From contig NC_088316.1 in NCBI RefSeq assembly GCF_910592395.1, forward strand, positions 1,240,001-1,304,000: a stretch of DNA of 64,000 nt. Direction: 5' to 3'. Positions within the stretch are counted from its first letter, which is position 1. Each line of letters starts with the position of its first letter. Both the position numbers and the translations under genes were made by a program. Source of the DNA: Lineus longissimus. Lineage: Eukaryota; Nemertea; Pilidiophora; Heteronemertea; Lineidae. Under the pieces are notes generated by a model, which made no database searches, was not told the origin of the DNA, and worked only from the letters and a program-made list of their open reading frames with translations. Shown one piece after another: positions 37,901 through 48,829 of this stretch.

Positions 37901-40900
37901 AGCTTCCAGATGACCCAGCGGTATTGGTTATGGAGCCAAGCGTCACTGATCAGGCGAGGGTCGATGCCAGGCATGGCCAGGAAAGCTCTGAAAGGGTATA
38001 AAGAAACATCAATTACTGAGAAGTTCCTGATCTTGGAAGGGATTTCATTTTATGTTATACAGCAGAACCATCCCAGTGGACACATCTCTATTTTGGACAC
38101 CGTATGTGGTGTTGTATGAGAGAGAATGAGATGAAGCAGGTTGGTCTGACCTTGGGAACTTCTACAGACAGGCTGCCAACCGAACTGATGATTGAAGCCT
38201 TATGTGCCCTCCGGGGAAGAAGAGGACTAAGTAAGTCAGTTAGTAACTCACCTGGTAAACTCATCCTTTCCTGCCCTTCCATTATCATTTGGTACCAGCC
38301 GCGCTCCATCCCCCAGGAGTAGATGAGAATGCCTTGTCAGGATGGCTTCACTGTACAACTCCAAGATGTTGAAAGAGAAGTCTTCGGCAGTCTTTGCTGT
38401 GATGGCGAGGGTGTCGTCACATACACCATGTTGGTGGAGCTGGAATTAAAGAAGTATTCATAATCTAACTGACACGACCATTTGTTGAAGAGCTTTCAAT
38501 TGGTACTTTCTGATCAGTTCTCAAACAATCTCTCATTCTCAATCTATTGAAGTAGCCACAGATCCGAACAAAAATCTGAATGATACATTTATTTTGGGAT
38601 ACCCTGTGGTCTGAGAGATAGAACTGACCTGGTGTTTTGAGAATGTTCCCGGCGTTCCACCCTGAACAGCATCTCTAAATTTCATCCGTGTTTTTGCAGA
38701 CGTCTTCTTCTCAAACAAACTACCGGATATCGCTCCGATTTTCTGCCTCTTCTTCTTCTGTATGACAAAGTCCTGGCCCATCCTCTCCTCCTGCCAAGCA
38801 GACGTTAGGCTCTCAACAGTCTCAGGGCAAAATGCAGAGTTCGAATGATTTTCTCTGAAAATTGCACAAACAAAATGAATGAAAAAGAATAAAAATTACA
38901 TGAACCACGTCTGCCAACCAGGAGACTATTTTAATCCTCAACAATCAGGGTCCATACATCATTTCATAGGACATGGGTTAACATTGACCACCTTAATAAA
39001 ACATGCAGTATTTCATCTTTCTCCAATCTTCAAATCTTCAAAATATTGAAACCAACCTGTCTGGGGCAGAAGTTCCCACCATAGTTGTATCAGAAATATC
39101 TTGAGTGGCCTCATCAACTTCTTTAGAGTTTTGACTTTCGGAGAAATCTAACGACTTTCGCTTCACTTGACAAGTTGGTGCTGGTCTTGGAGACGATTCA
39201 CTGCCAGTATTTTCCTCTGGCTTTCCCTTTGGCATGGCTTTGAATGGAGTCGTAAAACTACCATCCGGGGTGGCTTTAACTGGTGTTGAGAAGTTCCCAT
39301 CCTGAGGTTTCTTGTAAGGGGTATTGAAGGAGCTGGGCGGGCCAGGGGATGGTGAGGCCTTGGAAGCAGACGCTGCGGCATTCTTTGTAGGAGTGATGAA
39401 CGATGACGGACGTTTAGAAGTCGGCAGATTGTGGGGTTTGAAGCTGGTTTGATGCCATCTGTGAAAGGATAACAATCAGATTGAAGTTTTCAAAGCATCA
39501 AGGGCCTACTATTTTACAATCATTTTATTTTCTCATTTGAAGTGAAAACAAACTAGGCAATCTTTTCGGCACTTTAATAATTCCAAGGTTTAGGAATAGG
39601 ATGAGGTATAGGATGCAATGATTACTCCTTCTTGAACCATTCTAGGCAAAAGTGACAGAGCCACATCTCAATTTACCTGCCAGACTTGTTATCACCATGA
39701 GGAGCTGACAAGACAGAAGACCTTGGACGTCCTGCCACATGACTGCTGTCATGGAGTGTTTCTGCAACACAGAAGATATCAATAAACATAGACTTAAGTA
39801 AATCTAGTCAACAAGGTCAAAGGCAGTTTACAGCAAACTCAAAATTACTCAATCTGTACTCACGCAGCATAAGTGCTTGTTATCAGAGTAGTTCTAGATG
39901 TAGATTGGATTCAGGTCAAGAATCCTTCCTAGATATTCCAACAATAATCTCTGCAGATGACAGACTTGCGACTGAAGTTGCAAATTGAAAGGAAGTCCAA
40001 GAAAGAATGATAAGGTGCCCAAGTTGAAATTGATCATCATTTCAGCTCTTCAATGAAGGGGCGAGGAATCACAAAGGACTTTCACCAGCTTCAGCAAATG
40101 TTGATTAAAGAATGTCTTACTTTCAGGGGTAGACTTTACTGCATCTCTTGCTCCAGTCAAGTCGCTAGCAGTTAGAGTAGCGCCAAGGAATCCAGTGGCC
40201 TCGCCGATGACAGACGGATGATGACTCAGCAGTTTGGGAACTTGCATCAGAAGTCTTGAAGGCTTTTTGTCCATAGTTCCATCAGCAGACGACAATTTTG
40301 AACCCGTCTGCTCACTCCGAGTAGCTCTGACAAACACTGGTTTACGAGGCATAATCTCAGAAGTAACAAGGTGCGATCTCATTCCAGATATACCGGTACC
40401 ACTTTTTGCCTGATTTGTTTCTATCAAACTGCACAAATCCCTCGTCTCTGGCTTATCTTCTGTCATCCTTAATCCCTCAATGATACAAAAGTCATCTCCA
40501 TCTGTTTTGCCATCTGCCAGTTTATCCCGAGCTTTTTGTAATGATGCTTCCGATATGTCAACTTTTGACCCTTTGGCAGTCATGAAACCACTAAATCCTG
40601 CTCTGCTATTGTCCATGACGGAACCTACATTATCAACGACGTCTGGGACTAATGAATGATCAGTGTCACAATCAGCAAGTTTATCCCGGGCAGATAGAAG
40701 TGCTTTCTCAGACACTTTCACCTTTGATCCTCTGGCCGTCATGAAACCACCGAACCCAGTACCACCACTATCAATGCCTGAAGTTACATTACTGGTTTCT
40801 GGGACCAATGAATTGTCAGTGTCACAGTCTGCAAGTTTATCCCGGGCTGAGAGAAGTGCTTTCTCAGAAACCTTCACCTTTGATCCTCCTGCAGTCATGA

Positions 40901-43900
40901 AACCACCCAACCCAGTACCACCACTATCAATGCCTGAAGTTACATTACTGGTTTCTGGGACCAATGAATTGTCAGTGTCACAGTCAGCAAGTTTATCCCT
41001 GGCACATAGAAGTGCTTTCTCCGAAACCTTCACCTTTGATCCTCTGGCCGTCATGAAACCACCGAACCCAGTACCACCACTATCAATGCCTGAAGTTACA
41101 TTGCTGGTTTCTGGGACCAATGAATTGTCAGTGTCACAGTCTGCAAGTTTATCCCGGGCAGAAAGTAACGCTTTCTCAGACACTTTCACCTTTGATCCTC
41201 CTGCAGTCATGAAACCACCGAACCCAGTACCACTGCTATCAATGCCCGGGGTCAAGTTGCTGGTTTCTGGGACCAATGAATTGTCAGTGTCACAGTCTGC
41301 AAGTTTATCCCGGGCAGATAGAAGAGCTTTCTCAGACACCGTCACCTTAGATCCTCCTGCAGTCATGAAACCTCCAAACTCAGCCTTATGACTTTCATTA
41401 CCACATATCAAATCACTGCCTACTCGGAGTGGAGACATTTCCGTGTTGCAGTCCCCAAGTTTATCCTTGGCCAACTGAAGAGCTTTCTCAGACACGTTGA
41501 CCTTTGATCCTCCTGCAGTCATGAGACCTCCGAATTCGGCTTTATGACTTTCTTTGCCTCTAGAAGGTCTCATTGCACACACCCCAACAATATTTGTATC
41601 GTCTGCTTCAATCTTGCCATCTTGGTTAATCACAGGGTAATCAAAGTCATCAAATTCCTCATCTTTCCGCGACTGACCCGACTTCTGTATGGAGGAATCA
41701 CTGTCGAAGCTTTCCTGGAAAGCCTGCACGGTCATCTTGGAGATGCTCACTGCATACCCAGATGCTGTTTGGAAATCTGACTGGAAGTCATCTATCACAA
41801 TGGGTGCTGCCCTTTCGCTCAAAATGTCTGCCGCTTTTACTCTTGAAACGTCTGCTTTCAGAACCTTTGAAGATGTTACACATGGATACATATTGGACTC
41901 AGGGGAGACATCAGATCGAGGATTCTGCAAATGATTGTCACTGGGCGGAGGATCAGATTCCAGTACTTCCTTTGAATGAGATGCAGGGCTAGGATGATTC
42001 TGGGAGGTACGCAGCAGGGCTGCAGAAGGTGTCCCAGGCCCGTCTCCACCCTCCCGTTCTTCTTCTTCAAGTTTGACCACAGGCACCAGTGGCAAATTTA
42101 CAATGTTGCTATAATAATCATCCATGGTTTCAGTAATAGCACAAAACTGTGTATCTGTAAAATCTTCCATCGCATGGTTCACGTGTTGTATGAACTGTGT
42201 GTCTGTGTCCTCCATCGTTTGGTCAATGTCCACAGTATTGTCAAGGTGTCGTACGAACTGGGTGTCCGTGAATTCATCCAGGGCCATGTCCACGCCATCA
42301 TTTCCTTCGAACTCTTCGGCAACTAGCTTGTCATCACCTTCAATGTCCTTAGCTCCATGCAACTGTTGATCGAAATCCTTCAATCCTATTTTGTTGTTAC
42401 CTAAAACATCATCCATGTCCAGCTCGTCATCTCGAACATCCCCTAAGATCATCTCTGCCAAGTTCATCTGTTTGTCACTTACATTTACTCTTTTACCACT
42501 TGCAAAGGAAAATCCTCTTGACAATTCATGTGTCTGTCGCTTTTTGTCCGTCTGCTGTTTTTCATCCGTCTGCTGTTTGTCATGGATCTGCTGTTTTACA
42601 TCCGTCTGCTGTTTAACATCTGTCTGCTGCTCAGTGGTCTGCTGTTTTTCAGACTTCACTGAAACACCTCGAACACTCCCAGAATCTTCAACAGGAATGT
42701 CATCAAACAAACTCTTCACTTTGTTCATCAGTTTATCTGATATCTCCACATCTTTACCACTTGCAAATGAAAAACCTGAGAATCTCCCCACCTCAAGTTT
42801 TGCATCACTTCCTTCAGTATTTTCAGTTCTTGGACACTTTCTTGCAGGCTCTAATTCAGATTTCAGATACTCCATATCAACTTCTCCAATATCATCAAAC
42901 ATACTTTTGACCTTACTCAACTGCTTGTCAGAAATGCTGACATTTTTTCCACTTGCAAGTGAGAAGCCCCCAATTTTGTTCTCCAGTTTCGGTTTGTCAT
43001 GTTCCACATGAATTCTTTGATTCTGATCCGCAGTCCCATCAAGCATGAGCATTTCATCATCCTTCAGATCCATATCTAAATCATCAAAGATAGTCTTTGC
43101 TTTTTCCCATGCACAAGGTGATATCGTTAACTTAGCATCAGTTCCTAGCGAAAGGCCTGCACGACCAAGGCCTAGCACTGGTTTACCAAAACTGCACTTG
43201 GGATCAGCAGCTCCCAGCACTTCAACCTCATCCAAAAGTTTCGCAGCCTTTTTCAACGATTTGCCTGAAACGTTAACCGGTTTGCCATGACAAGTAGAAA
43301 AACCTTGGAAATTGTCATCATTAGCACTTGTTCCTCTCAGATTGTAGACAACACTTTCATCAATGGGTACTTGTCCCTCAACTTCGGCGAGAACCTTTGA
43401 AGCCAACTTCAGCGCACTCTCTGAAGCTTTGAGTTTCTTTCCACCAGCAGTGGAGAATCCCCCAAACTCTGCAAGCCCATGTTTTCCAGATGAATCAACT
43501 CTTACTCCAGGAGAACAGAGATCATCCTTTGACTTTGTATCTGCCCCTTTGCCTTGATTACGATCATCTTCCTTGTGATTTTGTTGATCTGAATCACGCA
43601 AGATTTCTGCAAGTTTATCAGGAACTTTTAGCTTCCCACAAGCAGTTAAAAAGCCATCAAACCCTTCCGTTTTTACCAGATCAATGTTAGTACTCGTAAA
43701 ATGGCTAGCTCTATCTTGAAACTCTGACTTCACATTCCCCTGAAGTCCCTGTTTATCATCCCTCCCCCCGAGCTCCATAGGTTTAGACTCTCCTTCCAAT
43801 CGTTCAAGCTTCACAGCCCCATACTCTAGCCTACCTCCTCTGCTCTCACCAGCAGCCTCACAACAGAGAGAAGGAGAATACAGTCCTAGTTTCTTTTCAT

Positions 43901-46900
43901 TTGTCATCATTTTTGAGCTACTGGAAACTGCTTTCTCAAAATTATTCTCCAAATTTTGACCAACGGGAGATGGATTACTATCTACTGACTTTGCACCTGC
44001 ACGATAGTAACTCGGGGAATTGTAACACACATTCTGATTTTCATCGAACTTCTTTGGCACTGTTTTGCAAGGACTTCGATTGTCCGGACAAGTCTTCTGA
44101 TATGATGAGAAAGTTGTGAAGCCAGACCTTTTTTGAGACACTTTCCTTGAAACGAAAGATGGGCCACTAAAACTTTTATCCAAGTTGTGACTTTTATCCA
44201 AATTGCGACCTACATCCGCACTGTGACTTTTATCTAAGTTATCTTGTCTACTGGACATATTCAAGTCCACAGTATTTGGCAACACAGCATCTTTTATCAA
44301 CGTAGTACCCAAGTCATCCACAACATCTGAGTTCACCCCAGCTTCAGGAGGTGTCTCAAGCTTAGCAGTGTCTTCAGTTTTTCCTTCATTGCCAAAGCAG
44401 AAACGTTTGCTTGGACAAGTCTCTGTGATTTGACTAGACGTGGGGTAGGAGAAGCGTTTCCGCTTTCTACCAAGAAGACTCCTATCATTAGACTTGTTCC
44501 CAAGAGACACAGAAACAGGAGCTGGTGGATGAACACTAATTTCTGAATGTTTCCTTTGGTCAAACGTTGTATACAACTCAGAAACCTTTTCATCAAACAC
44601 TTTTGCTTTGCTGTCATTCCCCTTGTGTTCTTTGCCTTCTGCTTCCCCCCTAACCACAGGAGTCTCTACATTTCTCCATCTGACAGGTGTGACACAAAGA
44701 CTATCCTTTGCCTTAGTATCTCGTACTCTAACAAGACTTGTGTTAGGTATAATCCTCACACCATCCTTTTCTTTCACTCGACACTCTGAAAGCTGTGGCT
44801 TCCTTGGGCCCACACTGTCACACATTCTACCAGCAACCAAATCTTCAACAGAACGTTCACCAAAATTCAACCCTGAGTTCAGAGTCGGATCACAAAGTTT
44901 CTTGGAATGCTGCTCGGATACTGCATCAGTCTCATTCATGATAGCTTCAAGAGTCGAGGGAGAAATCTGAGAGAACATTCCGCCATCTGGGCTAAAAATA
45001 TTGCTGGGCTTTACTGATGACACGTTCGAGGCCCCTAAATTAGGCGTTTTGAATCCATCCTTCTCAGATACTGTCTTCAGAGAATTGTTACAATTGTCCG
45101 ATGTTATAGCAGACATCACAACCACAGAACTCGCCTCATACTCTTTTTCAAGCGCGCAGACGGCTTGGAGAGTGGACGGTGAGATTTGAGAAAAGTCATC
45201 ACAGGGACTGACTACACTAGAGTCCAAGATACGCATTGAACTTGAACACGATTTTGGTGTCTTGTACAGAGAGACTGGCTTGGACTTGCAGATATCTTCT
45301 GACAATTCAGTTGTGCCATCTGTAAGGTATCCGGTCCGCGTTTCCATACCCGAAACACAGGGACTAGGATTCGAATAAGAAGCAGCAGACTCCGAGGAGA
45401 CTAACGTTTGTGTAGCAGATTTCCCCTGACTGGACTTTGTCGATACAGAGTTGGCTGTTTCCTCTTCCAGAACAGACAAGGTTTGCAGAGTTGCGAAATC
45501 AGTAGATTCTGCATCAATTGCAACTGGTACTTCTGAAATTGAAGAGTATCTTTCAGAAAATGGAAGAGATGCACTTGGTTTTGGCAAAGAGAGTGAATCT
45601 TTTGGCGTAGAGAGAGAATTGTTCAGAGTTGAAGTGTGTCCTAAATCAGCACCATCTCCAAGATGTGTCATGATTATCCCTGCCTCAATTTCTGCAGTCG
45701 ACAGCCTCTTTTTCTTTTTCGGAGGCAGACGCCTTGCACTGCCCCCTGGTGGAGACTTAAACAACAATGACAACACATCTTCACTGCTTGGAGTATCTGG
45801 CACTGGTTGTACAGAGGCACTTCCAGAAACCACTCTGTCCACAGACTCCGACCCATCACAGCTTCCCACTCCCTCTATCTCCTTCTTTTCCTGCTCATGA
45901 GTACGACTTCTCGATACAGCATCAAAAACCTGTACCATATTTTCACAAAATTTAACACCTCTATCCCTTTTAAAGTCAGTATCCAAAACTCCTTCAGAAA
46001 GTTGAACTGTTTCTAACTTGGCACTATTGTCAGTTATCACTCCAGTTTCAGAAATGACATCAGCATCAAAAAGTTCCGACTCGCAATCGATATGACCAGT
46101 AATAACGCAACCAGATTTCAAACCAGTTTCAGAAATGACTTTTGCATCAAAAATGTCTGGTTCTTCCTGATCAAAAGTACCGGAATTATCATCTCCAACA
46201 TGTTTACTTGAAGAGGATACATTGGACTCAAACATTTCCACATTGCTGGGATCAGGTCTCCGGCAGCTGAACTCTATACCACCAGAGCTATTCATGGACA
46301 GCTCATCCCTTCCTAATGATTCCTGCGACGGTGGACAACAAACACTAAAAGGCTCTGTTCCTTGTGACTCTTCCTTGGCTAGTTTCTGCGGGCCACTCGA
46401 GCTTTCGTTGCTCACAGCTTCCATTGTGAAATTCAGCGACTCCATGTCTGTGTCGGTTTCATCCGAGTGGGTCGTTTGTGGACTGAACAAGGCTCTGGCA
46501 GGACCCTGCAAGAAAGAGTGCTACAAGTTAATACAATTTACACAAACGGCATTAACTGTTTAGGTGATTAAGTCTATCACTATAATCATCAATATGGTAG
46601 AACCTCTCTAATAAGGACACCCTCGAGACTGACAAGTAATGTCCTTAATAGAGAGGCGTTCTGATTTCAGAGATCAAATTGAATGGGAACAGCACATCTG
46701 GGTTCGAAACAAGTGTCCTTAATAAAGAGGGTGTCCTTGATGGAGTGGTGTTTGCTAAGGAAGGTTCCACAATAATGCTCACCATGCCAAATTTGAACTT
46801 TTCATCATCAGATGTCGCCTCGTCCTCTGATGATGCTGGAAGATACAGGAGATGGACTAACAAAGAAGGTTAGTGAGATATCCACTTATCCAGCCAAGGG

Positions 46901-48812
46901 AATATTGTGAGTCAACAAGCAATCCAACAGCCTTAACTCAAACAACCCAAGCCAGATGACAGTCAAACTTCCCGCCACAATTTTCACAAAACTAAGCTGT
47001 GGATTGGAAAATCTTCATATTAGCCATCTGAACAATGTTTCTGCAGTTTGTTTCAAGATATTTAAAGCACCACTGCCTGGGTAAGATCCAAACTGGTTTG
47101 ATCAACAAACCCCAGAAACTTACTAAACTTGGCTGTGCTCCTAGGTGGTGTGGCTAACGAGCTTGTCCAGGAGAGCTGTGATGTATTGGGATCCATTCCA
47201 AGGCTCTTGGCAAGCCGAGCAAATGATGTTGGTGTACTGTGCCTTCCCTGGGCAGCGGTGTCAAGTATTAACGAGGGGCTGAAAAATAGATATGTGACCA
47301 TGACACTACTTATATATGGTGTTTATGAGGTTTATCATTTCAAATTTTGAAAGTGGATTAAAACTGATATTCTTTTATATTGTCACGATTGCCCAACTTT
47401 TTCTGCATGACAGAGAAATAACTGACGATGTATCAATTTTAAGAATTTACCTTTCAGTCCCGAGCGGTGTATCTGAAGTGAAGTTGCCTGGCCTGTTTTT
47501 GTGTGATTTAGACAGCCTTCTCGCCTGACAAGGAGTAGTGAAAATCCCTGGGGAGGCGGGGTCGAAATCTAGATCAGATAAATTTGACAATTTACCAAAA
47601 GAAAACGAACTGCCTTATATTACTGACTTCGCAGAAAAACAATCCCACAAGTTCTTGAGGCCTACCCTCCAAGTCTAAATCAGCTAGTGGTCAAGAGTTC
47701 CTTGGTTCGACCTCCACAGTCAGTGTCGGACTTGAGGCAAGTCTCTTTGTCTGACTTGCCTTCAGCAAGCTTGCCTTGAGCAGCTCATCTGAGGTCTACT
47801 GAATGGTTTCAGGACAGACCAAAGTTTGAAGTGTGAAGTCGGATGGTAACATCCACAATAACAGTAACTGGTATCTTATCAGACTACAAACCCAAAACTC
47901 TAACTATTTCAAAACATTTTAACACCTACCATCTAATAATATTGGTGTCTGTAGCAGCCCAGCTCGCTTGACCTTCTGGTCCGATTCACTTGAGCTGTAC
48001 AATGGAGGAGAGGTTTCAAAGGAATCACAAGTTTCCTTTGACTGCTGCAAAGAAAATCCAATTTCTTAGGCTACACCAATTTCATACCTTGGACAGCAGG
48101 AGAGGAGGCATATTTTTGTTGTTACCACCTGAGAGTTTGTCGCCAATCAAAGACATAACAAATTTGTTTTGTTGGCTATCCAAGGTATAAAATGGTGTGG
48201 CCTACTTCTGCTTTTATCGCATTTGAGGTAGCCTTCAGGGCCCCTAAAGATTTTTGGCAATGAATGATTTGCGCTATTTCAGACGAAGAAGACTACACAT
48301 GTATACTTGAACCAATTTTGACTTACCTGAATAGGAGTGATGTAGCCCTTGTTGGGGTTCGTAGTGTTGAGAGCTTCCTCAAACCAGTTTGGAGAGGCTG
48401 GGCCCAGTTCTGAAAACACATCACAAAATGAGGTTGGAAGGAATTCACCCTTTTTCCATTTGACCTACTTTTGAGGTGAGGTGACCGAGTATTTCTCAAC
48501 ACAGAGCTATAAACCCCCTATGCCAACCTGACATGAGCAGCCCTTCAAGAGGACCCTTAAAAAACGACAATTTACCTCAAATCCATTTTAATTTAAGTGA
48601 AAGATACTGTGTTATATATTACGGTCCGTAGTGCAAATAATGCCAATAAAATACAAACCATTTATTGTCTCCCGAGTATGTTGATTTATAAAGTTCCGTC
48701 CAGGTGGGGACCCTTCTTCCCAAATGTCTTTACGATAGGTGAAAACTGTGTTGTTTCCAAGACAACACTGCTTAGGGCTCATATCATCAGTTATAAACAA
48801 TTCATCCATCAT
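22994..48812 (-). CDS. BRCA2: BRCA2, complete, 24 coding exons, 3,670 aa
   Basis: Exons in coding order: 48659-48812 (ATG; the exon itself starts at 48829), 48327-48409, 47930-48044, 47451-47568, 47124-47278, 46783-46835, 40121-46505, 39677-39761, 39057-39458, 38629-38854, 38252-38439, 37859-37987, 37373-37444, 30054-30162, 29599-29757, 27464-27643, 27026-27176, 26456-26697, 26212-26293, 25920-26019, 25521-25626, 25162-25259, 24607-24865 and 22994-24355. The sum is 11,013 nt with consistent phases. Domain order: PALB2-type motif [21 protein letters not shown], as in the human PLK1 docking site; BRC-like repeats; helical domain ([16 protein letters not shown]-like block, [13 protein letters not shown]); OB1 ([23 protein letters not shown]); tower with a [10 protein letters not shown] three-helix tip; OB2/OB3 ([24 protein letters not shown]); basic C-terminus. 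The role is loading RAD51 on resected DNA. The first exon is the weakest call. Confidence 0.95.
27644..29598. other. BRCA2 intron, 1.96 kb, with a dispersed repeat copy
   Basis: Between BRCA2 exons 29599-29757 and 27464-27643. It contains a copy of the GGACACCTCT family at about 27688-27805, otherwise AT-rich unique-looking sequence. No gene seen. Confidence 0.6.
31868..32180 (+). mobile_element. tRNA-derived SINE
   Basis: Begins with a tRNA-like head: box-A-like TGGTCTAGTGGCTCGTA and box-B-like GGTTCCAACCC about 40 bases apart. A body follows with AGCAGCTCATTCAAGTTCTACTG and a tail near ACTTGGTATGAGACTATAAA. The body and tail recur at 47690-47900, and a fragment occurs inverted at 8560-8660. 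Confidence 0.65.
32744..36642 (+). CDS. HEPN(DZIP3-like)-CARD-NACHT-LRR protein (NLR), 4 exons, 1,126 aa
   Basis: Exons 32744-33524, 33762-34070, 34196-34337 and 34494-36642 (TAA); 3,381 nt, phases 1, 1, 2. The ATG at 32744 has a good context (GAGATGG) just after an acceptor-like TTTCAG, so an upstream non-coding exon is likely. Residues about 15-190 resemble the DZIP3-type HEPN domain ([45 protein letters not shown]). Residues about 262-365 are a helical CARD-like death fold. NACHT: Walker [10 protein letters not shown] near 432-440, Walker B LFIFDDYD, then a helical region with QFGLLNR and FLAAQHL. The C-terminus has four to five ribonuclease-inhibitor-type LRRs ([36 protein letters not shown]). 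It is probably a cytosolic sensor that oligomerises through NACHT and signals through CARD. Function is inferred from domains only. Confidence 0.88.
36830..36835 (+). terminator. Candidate poly(A) signal of the nested NLR gene
   Basis: AATAAA about 190 bases after the NLR stop. A second AATAAA at about 37190 precedes the next BRCA2 exon on the other strand, so the transcript can end inside the host intron. Confidence 0.5.
39239..39408 (-). repeat. BRCA2: Four F-x-T-P-x-K motifs in the BRCA2 linker exon
   Basis: The exon 39057-39458 encodes SFITPTK, SFNTPYK, NFSTPVK and SFTTPFK within about 55 residues. It lies between the BRC array and the helical domain. Each has a TP that could be a proline-directed kinase site. 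In human BRCA2 the corresponding linker is the meiotic HSF2BP-binding region (established knowledge); equivalence is not shown here. Confidence 0.8.
40121..46505 (-). CDS. BRCA2: BRCA2 giant exon with the BRC repeat array
   Basis: A single 6,385-nt exon, acceptor after TTGCAG and donor AAA|GTAAGA. By size and content it corresponds to the sum of human exons 10 and 11 (inference). BRC-like units (core F-x-T/L-A-S/G-G-K, then VS-x2-A/L) lie roughly at 43600-43670, 43395-43475, 43235-43310, 43085-43150 (degenerate), 42895-42975, 42705-42780, 42440-42515 and 41715-41790. Seven more sit in tandem at 40510-41545. Units near 42.9 and 42.7 kb keep the second RAD51-contact module (SMFDDI, SLFDDI). The N-terminal third is Ser/Thr/acidic and probably disordered. 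Long antisense ORFs here are shadows of the repeats. Confidence 0.93.
40500..41565 (-). repeat. BRCA2: Coding tandem repeat: seven BRC units of 156 bp
   Basis: The landmark TCATGAAACC/TCATGAGACC recurs with its ATG at 40582, 40741, 40897, 41053, 41209, 41365 and 41521. All spacings are 156 bp except the first (159). Each unit encodes 52 residues with [18 protein letters not shown] and a spacer with [14 protein letters not shown]. Units alternate MTARG and MTAGG across the middle four, so a 312-bp dimer appears duplicated. Outer units are more diverged. Confidence 0.95.
42145..42275 (-). repeat. BRCA2: Three DTQF motif repeats in BRCA2
   Basis: The acidic linker after the seventh BRC-like unit reads [11 protein letters not shown], then [10 protein letters not shown], then [11 protein letters not shown], spaced by about 20 residues with MEDF-like connectors. 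The spacing and conservation suggest a repeated short linear motif; no known function is assigned. Confidence 0.8.
42536..42655 (-). repeat. BRCA2: Coding minisatellite in BRCA2 (KQQTD repeats)
   Basis: About six imperfect units reading [12 protein letters not shown] separate two BRC-like repeats. The DNA shows recurring TCCGTCTGCTGTTT with 18-21-base spacing and stays in frame. Probably a flexible linker that varies in length. Confidence 0.85.
46595..46750. repeat. Dispersed repeat copy in a BRCA2 intron
   Basis: GGTAGAACCTCTCTAATAAG and a partly inverted counterpart GTGTCCTTAATAAAGAGGGT lie close together, so this copy looks like a short inverted repeat of the GGACACCTCT family. It lies between BRCA2 exons 46783-46835 and 40121-46505. 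Confidence 0.5.
47690..47900 (+). mobile_element. SINE copy in a BRCA2 intron
   Basis: Shares AGCTAGTGGTCAAGAG, a box-B-like TTGGTTCGACC, GAGCAGCTCAT, TCTACTGAA and ATCAGACTACAAAC with the SINE at 31868-32180, in the same order. The box-A end is truncated. Confidence 0.6.
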
Positions 48813-48829
48813 GTCAATTGCTGATGGTC

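Noticed and set aside
40663-41391. 242-codon plus-strand ORF with a perfect 52-residue repeat
   Set aside because: Antisense shadow of the 156-bp BRC tandem repeat; the unit length divisible by three keeps it open.
42391-43011. 206-codon plus-strand ORF rich in Ser/Cys
   Set aside because: Antisense of the BRC and KQQTD region of BRCA2.
46645-46863. 72-codon minus-strand ORF as one exon
   Set aside because: Only 46783-46835 fits BRCA2 phases (1 in, 0 out); the remainder overlaps a dispersed repeat.
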